64,000 nt of DNA from Lycocorax pyrrhopterus obiensis. Lineage: Eukaryota; Chordata; Aves; Passeriformes; Paradisaeidae. The notes below the pieces were generated by a model that worked only from the letters and a program-made list of their open reading frames with translations, was not told the origin of the DNA and did no database searches. This document shows positions 1-14,300 of this stretch, in pieces. The DNA lies in NCBI GenBank assembly GCA_014706295.1, contig JACSVZ010000039.1, forward strand, positions 2,666,001 to 2,730,000. Direction: 5' to 3'. The position numbers were made by a program, and so were the translations under genes. Numbering within the stretch: the first letter of the stretch is position 1; every line of letters begins with the position of its first letter.

Positions 1-2281
1 AGAATAACTAGAATGGAATTAAGGAATTGCTGTCCTAGGAGAAAGATCTGTTGCTTGCAGGAAGAAGCCTGCAAATGGCTGATCAGGAGAATGAGGCAAA
101 AAGAAACAAGGAACAAGTATGGAAGACAAAAGCTAGCGAGAAAATGAGACAGAAGTGAGATAAGAAGTAGAGAGAGAAGAGGAATCTGGGAAAAAAATGA
201 TACCCGATGAGCAGTGAGACTGCAATGAGCATGTACATGTGTATCTCATTTCCTGGTTTCTCACAGAGGAAGGTGACACTGCAAGCAGCAAACCTATTAA
301 TTCATCTGGCAGTGGGCTACCGGGGAATCCTACAGCTTCCAGCTCTGCCAGCACACAAGAAAACTCAAATTCCTTTCCCTTCAGACTGAAGCCTCAGTAG
401 CATTCTGCCACCTAAGAAACTACAAAGAAAAACTAAGAATAAGAGAGGGTCACCAATTCAGCTCACCCCTGGCATAGTGTCCTATGCCAAATATAGACAG
501 TACAGTTAAAGACTGTACGTATCCTAAAATACAACAGGTAATGTTACATCTGGCATTTCTAAGGTGATCAGTTAGGGCTGAAAGAAAACATTTTAGGATT
601 GGGATGAACCAATTTTTGCTCAGTCATACAAGAACAGAAAATTATTTTTGTGTAAGCAATTTTACTCCTTCAGAACAGTTTACTGAATCCTATCTAGAAG
701 GCTTATCTCATTGAATTAAGAGAAGTTTTAGGGTTTATAAACTATCCTGAAAATGCTGGCTTTTTCCCTTTTATGTATATTTCCTAAGACATCACAATAC
801 ATAGAAAACTTAATCTTACGTAGCATGTTGAAATGCTTTATAGAGAAGCTGACAGCATGCTGATAGATTATTTCAGCAATCTGCTTAACTAATAGTAGAA
901 TTTGCAAATGGCAAAATAAAGACCAATTGTAAGACAAAAATGAATATTTGAAGAAATAGTCTCAAGGGAAAATTTAACGGGAAAATTCACTGCCTGTCCT
1001 ATTACCAAAACTTTCTGGCACTAGTGCAATATTACATCTATGATGGAATACTGAACTACAGCATTCAGACTTATTTAGACATTTTTGTCTCACATCTAAT
1101 ACTAGTGAATCATTTTATGGAAACAGAAGCCTCCAGCATGTGCCATGGAGATGTAAAGAGAAGCAGTACAATTCATGTTTCCCTATGCTCTTGTTCACTG
1201 GGTTCATTGCTGAATTACCAAGAGCCCCACCCCTTGGACATCAGTTACTCTTCAGAAGTCAGAAAAAACAGGGGAAAAAAAAAGTTTTAGTAATCTCCAC
1301 GGCACAACAGACCCTGATTCAATCACAGTAAGGATTTCAGTCATCATTTAGGCAATCTCTCTGACTTAAATTGAAAAAGCACCTGGGTTGTTGGGACAAC
1401 AGAATCATCTGACTCAAGGAAAATGTAACCATTGCTTTTGGATCAGGAACTATAATCTGGGACTGCAAGCAGTAAAACTAAAGAAAAGCTCTGAAGTTTT
1501 GCTTCATAATGTGCATGTTCATTGAAAATAGAGATGTCTGTGTTGTTTACAGAAGTTTTTAAGCTCTCACAATGTAAACAGATGTACATTTCACCTCTGC
1601 TAATCAAAATAACATAAACAGATTTCTGACAAAGGCAGGATCTCATCCCTCCTCACTGTTATTATTTCAGTCAATAGAAAGGGTTTAAAACTCAACTATT
1701 ATTAGGTATATACCTTTATTTTTCCCTTTTTCTTAGGAATTTGAATATGTAACCATATACTACTGTACCATCAAAGCTACAAGATATAATGACAATACAA
1801 AATCAGAAAAATTAAATTAATACAAAACAGTTGCAGTCTTTATACTAATTTTATGCTATGATAGATTTAAATGTGCAACTTAAATTTTATATATTTTAAA
1901 GTCAAATTCATTTGATCAGAGACATTTTGAATTATTAATTTATTATAGTTATCTATTTATATAATCCATTATGGTTTTTTATCCTCAAAGTTAACGTAAA
2001 ATATGGATTTTTTGGAAAAGAATCAGTGTTAAAGTGCAGAAAAGGACTTCTAGTCTTTGCCATTGAGCTTATCTGCAATGACGGAGAATGCCAGAAAAAT
2101 TCCGTGTGTATGTAACACAGTGTTAATCATACAGATACAAAATACTTAATACTGTAAATTATGACAATACAGCTTTTGGTACTGTCACAGATGTTCTAAA
2201 AGAGTCTTATTAGAGGTATATTCCAAAAACTGTCAGCAGACTGAAAATAAGAGATGTTTACACTTCAATCAACACTCCTAC
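1..2281 (-). other. RIMS1: RIMS1 intron, 3' edge of window
   Basis: Downstream intron after the last exon seen. Searched on the minus strand for the next mammalian RIM1 segments (SRRGHAAPRA, GGSAPPSPLL, RRGRQLPQVP); none is present. A run of open frame at 133-354 (minus) shows no similarity to RIM1. Confidence 0.75.
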
Positions 2282-2353
2282 CTTTCCGTTTCAGCTGCAG
2301 GGCCTTTCCTAGTTTGTTTTTGGCTGCTATATCTTTCCACTTTTCTGGACTGC
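2282..2353 (-). CDS. RIMS1: RIMS1 linker exon (SSQKQTRKG), last in window
   Basis: A 72-nt exon reading QSRKVERYSSQKQTRKGPAA, then ETE. Human RIM1 has HSRKSERSSIQKQTRKGTASDAER, so the core QKQTRKG and the flanking basic residues agree. The acceptor is CGCAG before GCAGTCC; a second AG four bases on would not keep the frame. Donor is GTAGGA. It is phase-symmetric and a multiple of three. The following coding exons (toward the RIM-BP-binding RQLPQ motif and C2B) are not seen in the remaining 2.3 kb. Confidence 0.93.
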
Positions 2354-5300
2354 CTGCGAAATGACATGTCAGAAAAGAAATAAACAAAGAAGAAAAAGAA
2401 TACAGAAATATGAAGATTATTTATTCATGTATTATAAAGGTAGTAAAAGAAACGGTTGACAGATGAGAAAGTGACAACTATCATCATAAACAGGCTGGTG
2501 AAGTCGAGGTTTAAGAAACATTGCATTAATTAGGTTTGATTGAGGCTCATGGTGTGAAACTTATGAGGTACCAAAGCAGAGAAGAAAACAATCCTGACTG
2601 AGCCTGCAACTAGTTTCCACTTCACAGCCTGTATTTGACTAGAAACAATGACTCCTCATAGGCCTATAAGTCATCTTTTAACAGCATGTGAAACAAGTTC
2701 AGAATACACAGCAGGAAAAACACCTTGCAGAAGGAACCAGAAAATACTATTTGAAGGTTTAAATAGATTTAAAAATTGCTTTTAAATCTGAATTTCAAAA
2801 GCAAAACAAATACTGCATCATATCAGATTTAAAAAAGGCTGTCACTATATTACCAAAAACATTTTTTTCCCACAAATCTCACTCTATTACCTTTTAAAGT
2901 TTTTAGAAACAGATTAAACCAATTCTATTTTTTTCCTATCCAATATAAGTAAGTTAGAAACTATTTCACTCCTTCACTCCTTTCCTACACAAATCTTTTA
3001 CAGAATTCATCTGACATTTGGATAGTGAGGCACTAGTTACCTCAGACAATCTAATTACTCACTTTCACATTAAATAAGAACAATGAAGAGTAATAGGAGT
3101 ATATACATGTAAGAACGAAGGGAAAGCCACGTTTCACCATTATTACCCAAGACTATAAATATAATATGTAAATCTCTGCAAGTCGTGTGTTCCAAAATTT
3201 TCTGTACTATCCATAGTGATGTTATATTTACAAATTAGGATTTACTACTTTAAACCTCTGAAAATCATCAATATGTATTATTTTTTTCAGAAGAAAAAGT
3301 GCATACAAGTGTTTCAGGAGTGATAAAACCAGGGAGTGATGATTATGCATTCCTACACCAGAAATGCTGACAAACTTTAATACTTGCAAGATCTTGCAAT
3401 GATACAATCAATGACATATATTAGGCTATATAAGAATTACTATGGGCAAAACAGAGAGATAAAAATAATATTTAAAATAATATTTTCTGCCTTTTAAACC
3501 TTTGTGGTTATAAAGGGTAATCCAGTGCCTGAACCAGAAGCGACCTAAACAGCTGCGACAACAAGTTATACCCAAAGAACATAATCATAGTGGATTTTCA
3601 TTACTTTTACCCACTGCAATATTGGATGAGCATTATATTGTGATGCAGAAGATTCCACAACAAAGAAAACACTGCAGCAAAATAAAAAATGCTTTCTGCA
3701 TAGCAGAGGTCATTACCTGATGCTTTCTGGATTTTAAAAAATATATTATATCACAAAAAAATAGTATGTCAGATTAAAAACTGAAATACCTTTTGTCCTC
3801 AAGCTATTTTTTCAGATTTATTTTTTGTATATTCTCATTATTTTTCAATATTTTTCCTTTACCAGGACAAATATAAAGTGGATACAGAGGAAAACGCACA
3901 TTAAATGCTGCAGCTTTACTTAAAACCGACAGTTAGCAGAGTATTTAAAGTTATGGCTAGATCCACTGTATGCAGCAGCATTACCATTCAAACTATGTCA
4001 CCCTCTTCTTTTTCTGTTTAGTTGGTTTTGCTCGGGGCTTATTTTTCTCTTACTCCTTAAGTTGCTTGCCTAGATTGTGACATTGCACAGAATGGAGAAA
4101 GAGAGCACGTAGTGAGTGGTTTTAGCAGGATGGAAAAGCTAAGAGCAGGACGTGCTTTGCTGTGACAAGTAACAAAGTAATACACAGCACTAATGAGCTG
4201 AGTACACTTATTTCTCTGCTCTCAGGGCTGTCCTAGAGAGAGAGAAATTATTTAAAATCACTTTCCTTTCTGTTTCCTCCCTCTGGCTAAGATGATGCAT
4301 TTCCAATTAGCTCAACAGCCTCCTGCAGCACTGGAGTCCTGGCTCAGCTTGAACACACCGAGGGCATCGGCAGGTGTGCGTTTACAGGGAGCTGTCCTTT
4401 CCTGCTCATGTGCAGTGGACGAAGAGTGCACTCACATCACACCCCTATTTACCTCCTAAACATACTTCTTTGGAGAAAAAAAATATTATCCATGAATGAT
4501 ACATGCATATATGTTCTTGTACATAAAACCAGAAAAAAACAAAACAAAACAAAAACCAGAAAATGTATGAAAGTATGCAGAGCATATGTAGAATATACAC
4601 TATAACCAATACCTCATTCACTTTGATCTATGATTTGAGTAAATAAGGATACCTCTGTGCTGCTCCAGGTTTAGCACTTAGGTGGTCTACACTGTCCTGT
4701 TTTGGAATGCAAGAGTCCAGCGTCCTTGTTCTTCACAATATTTGGAAACATGGATGTGAATTTGGACGGAATGAGCAGAAACAGAGAGATGGTCACATGC
4801 AGTGAAGGTGGAGACATGCAGTCAAATATATAAACAAAAAGCATTAAGTCACTATCTATTAAAAACAGCTGTATTTCTCATTTTCCTCTTCCAAACACTA
4901 TAAAAGTTTAGATGTAATAACAGCCTAAGATGTAATGAAGTACAGAATGAAAGCCACAACTGTATTTTTAAAAACCAATATACTCTACATGCTGAATGGC
5001 ACCACTGTTATTAATAGGTGCTATCATCCTTCTTGAGAATTAATCTTGAGAATAAAGAACAACATAGTATTGTTCGTTAGATTTATATATAAACATACAA
5101 AAAACCTTTTTGCTTAAGAAGATGCTTATTTTGTCATTATATTATGAAATTCTCCTGAAAATGCAAGTAAATTTCCTAATTTCATGTATTTTGATGAAAA
5201 CTTCATATTCTATTGCCACACAGTCTGCTACAGTAATAATTAACAATAATTCAAGAGCAAAGTGGAATAAATGACTCAGATTTTGTTTTTTTATAAAAAG

Positions 5301-8300
5301 TGCATGGGAATACTTCTGAAGTTCTTTCGTATTTTAATTTCTGTTGAAGCTGCAGAATTTATTCACAGTTTTCAATCTGGCAAAAATATTATTACCCTGT
5401 TGGTTTATTATTAGTTTTTAATGAAATATATTATAAGATCTATCAATGAAAGATTTTTTTTCAAATACCAAGCTTGGATTTTAATGAGAAAACTCACTAA
5501 AATTTGTGGTCCACTAATAATCTAAGTTATGTAATATACTTGCATCTATACCTCCATTAGGGTCAGGGAATGCTAAAATTTCTCTTTAAGATCATAAGTT
5601 TTCCAACTGTCACACCAAATCATTGAACAATATGTATCATATATAGACAGGCACTATCTATTATTTTATATACAGACAAGCTATTTACAATTCATGTCCC
5701 AAAGCTATGTACTTAATATACTTAACGGCTGTGTGAAACAAATCTACACAAGAAATACGACAATATTTCTACAGAAATTAAAAATTACTACTTCTGAAGT
5801 GACAACATAACATTTTGTCGGTGTCCAATATTTTTAAACTATTTATTACTGGCTTCTACAAGAGTCCTCAGTGGTTTGCAGTGAGTGTTACTTTATGCAG
5901 CCTTAAAGCCACCAAGAATGTCATGTTCAATACTTCCTGACTTTTACTGAACTTTTCTTAAAGGCTGGACCTGCACCGTACCTGAAAGTACCAGGAGGGC
6001 CCCTGCTCTGCAGCTGGCTTCAGGTGACTGGGACTAGCACTCTTACAGATGCATGCATGACTGACAAAAGCTACTTCTCCTAACTGAAAATGTATGAGAA
6101 TTCATTTTTTAAAAGGCTTATTTTATCCAGTCTTGATTATATGCTGATATTATATGCAGACTTTTCCAAAAGAAGAGTCTGAATAAAATTTCCACCTACC
6201 ATTAAATGCTCAGATTTCATTCACCTTGTTTTCATCATAATTTACAATTTCACAGTTCCCCAGATACCCATCTGTCTACACTGTAGACTTTAGACATTTA
6301 GACTTTCTAATTTCTAATATAAAAACCAAAAAACTTTCAAGCAATGAAGCTCTCAAATTCAAAAGAAAAACTATCCTTAAAAATATCTCATAGAAATACA
6401 TGATACTCCTCAAAAATTTGCAAATTTTTAACTCTGAAATAATACATAACTCATGTCTTCATTTCATCAACGTATCAAGGAGTCACTTCTTCCTGATATG
6501 GCAGAATTCCAGAAGAACAATCTTGCCAAAACTTTTATTAAAATTTATGTTAATAACCATTAGAAATAAATACAGTGTTGCAAAAAATTAATTTATCAAA
6601 ATTATAAATGATGCATAAGTCATAGATTTAAAAAATTTATTCAGAAATAGATCTTGATTGCACTCTATATGCAAATAGGATCCATTTGTAATATAAATCT
6701 GTGCTGTACTCAAATGAAGAGTAAGATGAAGTTTGTCAAAGTCAATTAATCTGTGAAATATTATTCAAAAGCTGTGATGAGCAGTTAGTTAGTTATCCCT
6801 GCTGATCCATCAGCCATTCCCCAACAGCCACTATTTCAGCTTTCAAACTGATACAAGCATATCTTAAAAAAACTTTAATTATTGAACTGAGTAGTATTGG
6901 CCCACTGCAATAAATACGTGAATTAATCAGAACAAATGTAAATTTACAGAGTAGAAAACAAAGACAAAGCACCTTTGATTCCCTTTCCCGTATCAGATTT
7001 CATATCCTACAGATGCTTTACTGTAAAATGTTTGCTAGTGAGTATTAGATGCTTTCAGCCTTTCTCCACAAAATTTCAGCTGACGTAAAAAGGGTAACTA
7101 TTTGGCATTGGGAATGGTAGTATTTAGATTAAAACCTCGGTTCACTGATTTTTTCAAGTCTGATACTCTAAAGTCAAAGGCATCTTTCCATTGACCCAAA
7201 AATGAGAACTAAAATTACTTAAAAATGCCTAAAAGACATACAGTACATTTGTAAACTATGAATAGCTGTCCTATCAAAGGGATGTGTTGGCAAAATTTCT
7301 AGAAATGCAGTATCTGTAATGGAGTATAGCTTTGAAATAATGTTTCACAAATTTAATTTTGTAACTTATAATGCTGTCTAACTCAAATAAAAAAAGAAAT
7401 GCTACCCAAACACAGTTACACTCTCCCCACCTTGTATGAGTGGAATACATCCAGTATCAAGCAAACTAGATAAATCACAGTACAAATATCAGCACTGTGG
7501 GTAGACTTTACCAGAAGATAAGCATTGGCACCACTGGTATATCAGTCTTACAGTTTTAAGTGCAACTTCTTAAATTCACATACAGATTATTTACATGAAC
7601 CTGTATTTACATTAATCTGTATCCTGTCACTTACTGTAATACAAAACACTGAAAGAAAAATTTTGAGTTTGCATTTAAATATATAAGTTACAACGGCTGC
7701 TTAAAATAAACCCAGATCTATCTGGAAAAAAAATATAACAAAAAAAAATCACTCCTGCCAAAGCAATGGGATACCAAAACTCATGTGATTAGAAAGCTCG
7801 TGAGAAGTAAAAAACAAAGGTGCTTCTATTAATCATAGGTGATATTCAGCATAAAAATTTATTTACAGCCCTGATGTTCTTAATCAAAACCTACCTTATT
7901 AGGAAAACCTGCTCCATGGAGGCCATCCTGATTTGGACAGAATTTACAAACAGTGCCAATTTTTACAGACATCAACTAGAAAGTGTTACCAAGACCTCCA
8001 ACACATCAGCCTGTGGGGTTTTTTCCCCATTAGGAACAGTTTGTTAAAAAACCAAAACCAATGAAAATAAACATGTATACAAGAATATGCTCTACAACAA
8101 GTATTTATCACATTATAAAGCACCACAGTGAAAGCACCACCACCATTTACAAAAGCAGGTAAAAACAGACTAAAGAACATTAACACAGATGATGTTCTCT
8201 TGTATCAGACATCATATTTCATGTCTTGTGACTACTCAGACAAACAGAAAACTTGAAAAGATGTTCATTCTTCGGTGCTTTATAACAGTTCAACAAAATG

Positions 8301-11300
8301 CAGAGATGATATCTAAACTGCTGTTTTATTTTGGGCTTCTGGAGGTTGTAAGTCTCAACATACAGGCACACTTCTAAATTTCAGTGTACTCCTCTGAGAG
8401 TGCAAGATGCAGTAAGGCATTTTTCAACTGGGAGGAGCTGACTAGTACCTGTCATCCTCCGGAGATGCATGCTGGATATGAATCCTGGGACTAGTAGGTC
8501 GTCTCCTCTCTAGGGAGGGGGACCATCTACCCCTGTTTGCCCGTTCAATAAAACAGGAAAAAAATACGATATTTAGTTTGTGATAAAATTAAATATATGG
8601 GATTAGGGACTGGAAAAATACCCCAAAAAGTAATGAAAGTGTGTAATTTAATTATTTTTTCTAACATCTTTCTAATACCCAGTATACTTTACTTAAGGCT
8701 GCTTAATGCAGAAACATCACATCTGAAACGAAGAGAAGGTGTGCCCAAAGATGCAGAATTTAGACCAATACAAATCTTCTATATGGTGTACCATCAAGTT
8801 TTCAAATATTTTCAAATGCTGGACTACCTAAAAGTCTATCATTGGTGTAGGAAGCTGCAATTCCAAATTAGAAAAGACTTGAAAAGAGCATATGATGGTC
8901 ATTATACTGGTATTTTGCTAATCCCATCTCTCCTAGCTCTTTGCATGGAAAAATGGAATCTCAGTAAAAATGTAGGACTATTAATTATGATAAAAATTCT
9001 AGGGCATAAAGTCACCCTTTCTGGAATGCAGTGAAAGAGTGTAGGTAAATTATTTAACTAAAACTAAGCTACACACATTTGTGTACAAGTACTGGGGTAA
9101 TTTTTTATCATTTGAAAATAAATACTGAAAGCACGTGCAGCCAGCTTCCTCTTCTGTTCATTTCTCTTTATCCCTGTAGTACATGCCAGTACACTATGTT
9201 ATGCAATTAAATTTAACAAAAGGGACCTGAACTGGGAATGAAAACTGCTGTATTACATGATTTTTTTCTTGAAAAAGCTCATTCAATTTAGAATTATATA
9301 TACTGTATTATAGACTGATGTTGCTTATTTTATTGGGATGTCATGTGTTTGTAATGCAACAAGTGTATGTATAACAATTTACAATACCAAAATAAACTGA
9401 TTTATTGACAAATAGCAAAATGTTTACATAAACTCAGCACAAGCATCTAATATCTCCCTTTCTGAGACATTCTTCCAGTCCATGTAAAAAGGAAAAGGGT
9501 TTGATTTATGGAACATGCAAATAACAAAAGTTTCAGAGACATTTTGAACAGTTAGGTATGTCTTTCAGAAGTTTTAAGAGCAAATAGGTTGTTAGTAGTT
9601 AGTTTATTTTTCTCTCCAAAGCAAGAGTTAAAGAAAATGTTAATGCATCAGTGCACTCAGTAAAAGCCCTTAATATGCTGATATCCACTACAGATATTAA
9701 AGAGCATTTGATAGAATTAACTAGGTAATTCAGTATGAATTTTCAGAACATGCTCCCTTTCACTGAATGTTGAATGACTGTGAGCCACAGTACAACACCA
9801 GCACATAACTACCTCTTTCCTTACATGGTTGGAAAGAACCAGAAAGACAGTATGTCACAGACCCAATGCAAACAGTTATTTCACTGTACATTATTTTAAA
9901 TGGAAATGGGGATAATCAACATAACTGTTAAAGGCATGCAATATAAAAATCAACATGAAATCAGGACAAGCTTTAATTGGATCAATTTCCCTGTTATCTG
10001 TTTATGATTAGGTAACAGGTAACTGTTGAGCTTTGTCTCTTGTTTAGATAGTAGGGACCAGCTGACAGCAAACATCCTGTTTCGATTCCTACCGCAGTGA
10101 AGCACCTCAGAACAAATCTAACACAGCTGTGGGGCTGTACTTGGCCAGTATGCTGACCCTTGTACATGACCTAATCCCTGGGCTGTGCTCCTCAGTTTTA
10201 TTTGCTCAGATCTCCACTAAGTGATGTCTCAGGCCAAAAGCATACCAGAAGTACAATCGGTGCAACTGCTCTTGTGCTAACTGCTAACACATACAACAAC
10301 TGCTTGCAACATCAGAAACTTAGAAGGTAAATAATAGCCACACTACACATTATTAAGTGACTATCACTGGCTGAATCTTAAATCAGTCTGGGGAAGGCAC
10401 TATTATGATGAGAAACCATTGCTAAATCAGTTCAGAGTCTGCCCTTAAACCTCATGCCTAGGTGTTTTCCTGACTGGAGACTGGGTGTTGAAAAGAAATT
10501 TCTCCATTCTGAAGAAATAGCACCCAATTTACAAGGAAAAAAGCAGAAATTTTGAGACACAGTGAAAGGGATAATAATGAAGAAACCCAAAGCATAATGA
10601 AGTAGTAGCAGGAAAAACACTTTCAATGCCCGTAGAGGATATATTATAAACTTAAAGATGCCTTGCAGATCATCAAAAGAACTTCAATCACACAATCATT
10701 TTGGAAAAAAACCAAATGAACAAAATAGCTTGGAATAAAGAGAGGGTAGATGGTGGGAAGAGAAAAAAAAAAAGGCAGGCATGGTGCAACTCATAGAGGT
10801 ACTAGCAGGGGCTGGATATTTTTGAATGTTCAACAGTATACTGTGCAAAAGAGAAGTATCTGAAGGATTAAACTCTGTACAAAACCAATCTATTTAACAA
10901 AAAAAACTTTGTCAGGTCTTTGTCAAGGCAAGATCAGTTTGCCAGTCAAGTTATATGGACATTACTTGGTCAAATGATGGAACTTACAGGAGGAGAAAAG
11001 GAATTCTGTCCTCATTGTTGTTGTTTTGGTTCTGCTATAGTGAAACCAACAAGACTTTCATATCACAAATTCATATATACAGCTGAAAGTATTTTTCTGC
11101 TGGTATAAGCAAGTTAATAGAATGACTTTTACTGGTAAAGCAGTGTCTTAAAAATCAGTAACTACTCTGACCATTCCAAATGACATGAATGACATTGTAT
11201 AAAGTTTAAGGATCAAAACTGTTTCCAGCAAATCAGTGACAGAGAGAAATAGGGCTCTACTGTCCATCTGTTATAAAAATACCATTTTGTTAAAAAGTGG

Positions 11301-14300
11301 TTCATTATAGCTCTTGTTCTCAAATATAATCTAATTTTACCCTTTGAGTCAAAAGATTAGGGGGAAAAAGTAGAAATAATTTTCCACGGGTAGGTATATT
11401 CCTAATTTTGTTAAAGAAAATATACAAAGCCGTATTTAGAAGTCTGTATTTAGAGGCATAAAAGTCAAGACTTTTAATTAAAATCTACAATGCTGTCATT
11501 AAGGGAGGGGAGAAGGAAGAAGAAACAACATGAAAACAACTAACAATGTCTTCAGCATAAATCTCTCAAATATAATGATAAAGTGCTGTAGATTAGACTT
11601 CACAAAACCTTAGAGTGTTCCTCTCTGATGGACCAATTCTACACCCCACAACTGTCTCATCTCCTCTAAGTCTCCAGTAATGAAGACAACCTTTTCCATA
11701 CTGTCTATTACGGTGTTTCACTACAATTACTTTCAAAAGAGATTTCCTACTGCTTAAGGTGAACTTGTCTTACCATATTTTAAATCTTTTGTTCTCATCT
11801 TGTCCAGCACAGAATCAAAATGCTTTCTATAGACCCTGAACTTAATTCTGTGTTCTTCAGACTAAAGATTTCTCTATCATTACATGCAACTGATGACTAA
11901 CCTCATGTTCAAGCATAAGCAGATTCCACATTGAACAGCGGAGAACTAAATCGTCTAACATTCACTTCCCCCAAAACAAAAAGATTAATTTGGTGGGGTT
12001 TATATATTAAATATACCATCTTCCTCCAAAATTTGGGCTGCATAGGAAAAACCTTCTATGTCACAAGAAAGGAAGAAAAATCCTCTGTCAAAGCCACATG
12101 TATCTTATTATTTTCAATGAAACTATCAAGAAAAAATTGAATATGAATTTCCTAAACAAGAGCTTTTCTGCCCTATGGAGGATCCCAAGTTAAAACCTCC
12201 TATTTAGGACTTCTAAAGGCTAATAAAAACTTTGATAGTGATGGGGAATCTTTCTGGATCAGACACACTGATCATTTGGCAAAACCACATTTTAGTAGCA
12301 ACAGAGGCCATTAATACTGACTAAACACTTTCCTTTATGAGGAGCTCATGATAAATGCTGCAGATTCTGCACAGTGCCCAGTGGACAGAGATTGCTGGAC
12401 ACGGATTCTAAAGACATAATAGAACTAGTTAACATCAGGACAGATTTAGATTTTAGTATAAGATTTTAACTAGATAGTTTACAATTACAAGCTACCATTT
12501 CATTGAATATTCAACTTGATGGGTGGCATCTTGAAATAGGTACAGAACACACTGCTCACATTAATATGCAATCACATTAACTGCTTGTAGATGAAGGCAG
12601 CTGTATGTATGTACACACTCAATAATATCATGTTACAAAATTTTTAAAAAAGATCTAGAAAAATATTTGTATTTCATTCTGAGTGGCTTTATGTTAGCTG
12701 ATTTTTTTTTTAATAACCATATTCATATTATCCGTAATGTCTTGAGCTCAGTGTTCAAAAGGAATAAACTACTGTAGATCCATCAGGGATACCTCAGCAG
12801 AACATTAGTCACTTCTCTGCAACAAGAGCATAACTTAAGAAGAGCACAGTTCCAACCAAAGAGCAGAAGGAAGTGGGGAGAAAAGAAAGGGAAATTATAA
12901 ATAAAAAACTCAGGAGAAGCCCTGTCTCAAAGAGGAAAGTGCATTCTTAGTGCCTTTCTTCACGTTCTGTCCCACAATAAAGGAAATAATGCAACTGTTA
13001 ACAACCACCAGACTGTGTATTGACTGAAAAAGCACTACTAACTTCCACACTAGTTAAATATGTATTGCACAGACGAAATCATAATTCCATCCTATTCCCA
13101 CTCAAAGGGAGCCTATTATTGCCCTCAGTGAACCTAAAATCTCACTCTAAAGTGGTATCATTCTTAGCCAAAAACATGGGTAGTGATGAAAATTCTCTTG
13201 TGGAATCACCCTTTTTATCAAATACACCAGTAGTATTTGATTCTCCTAAAATTTTGAATCAAGCTATTATAATAGCAAAAATACAGAAAGCATCCATAAC
13301 ATGCCTGCACAATGTATGTGACACAATAATATTTCATTTAAATTGTAAACATGTCTTCTTAAGACTTATGTGAACCTTAATATAATATCAGAGCAAAAAA
13401 AAAAAACTTAATGCAATGATCCACCTTGTAATTGCAAAAGCAGATGCAGCACGTTAAAGAAAGCAATGATGTTTGGCTGTTTTGTAAAAAGTTTATCAGT
13501 ATTGATACAGTTCTGGTTTGCAATGTGAGAGTTTTGTTGTAGTTTCTAATTTATGCCACCGCTTTATTAGCAGTCCACAGAACAAGCAAGAAACAGATGT
13601 AATGCTTTTTAGCACATGATGATGAGGATTCACAACCAAGTGGTAGTTTCAAAATACTTAACACTGCAATGCTATTATCAGCATACTGAGGACTTTTGTA
13701 AACAATGAACATCAGCTTGAACTAAAACAAAGGAAATAGCCAGAAGCGGTTATAAACTCCAACACACAATTTACATGACATACATGAATATAGGAGCAAA
13801 AATGTCTACAAATACCAAAGCAGACAAGAATGTACAAGAATGTAGAATGCTCATATAAGGAAAAACAAAACTTATAAAGATCACCAGCACAGATGACAAG
13901 AAATTCATAAGTTTTTATTTTATACCTTTCTCGTTCTGGTGAATGCAAACTAGTATCTGGTCTCAAGCAGTTGGTACTAGCACTCCTAGCCCTGTCAAGG
14001 GAGGGCTGCAGTTCACTAGTGCCAGTGCATTGCATCCAATGGTAGAAGAGAAAGAAAAAGAAAACAAAGAAAGGAATACAATGTTAGATATTAACTCATA
14101 AAATAATGCTCTCTTTACAGAAAATGTAAAATCACAATGATTTAATTAAGGAAAACATAAAAGAGTTGACTGGATGATAGTGTCAAGATTTGTTTAGAAA
14201 ATAAAAGCAAACAAAAGACTGCTAGAAATTTTTTGCAAATATTGTTGAAATGTTTAAAACTGAATGAGATAGAAGAGCATCCACTTGTAAGAAAAGTGGA

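Noticed and set aside
8597..9034. 145-codon open frame on the plus strand
   Set aside because: It lies in a RIMS1 intron on the opposite strand, in AT-rich sequence, with no recognisable domain, repeat or splice context. Most likely a chance frame.
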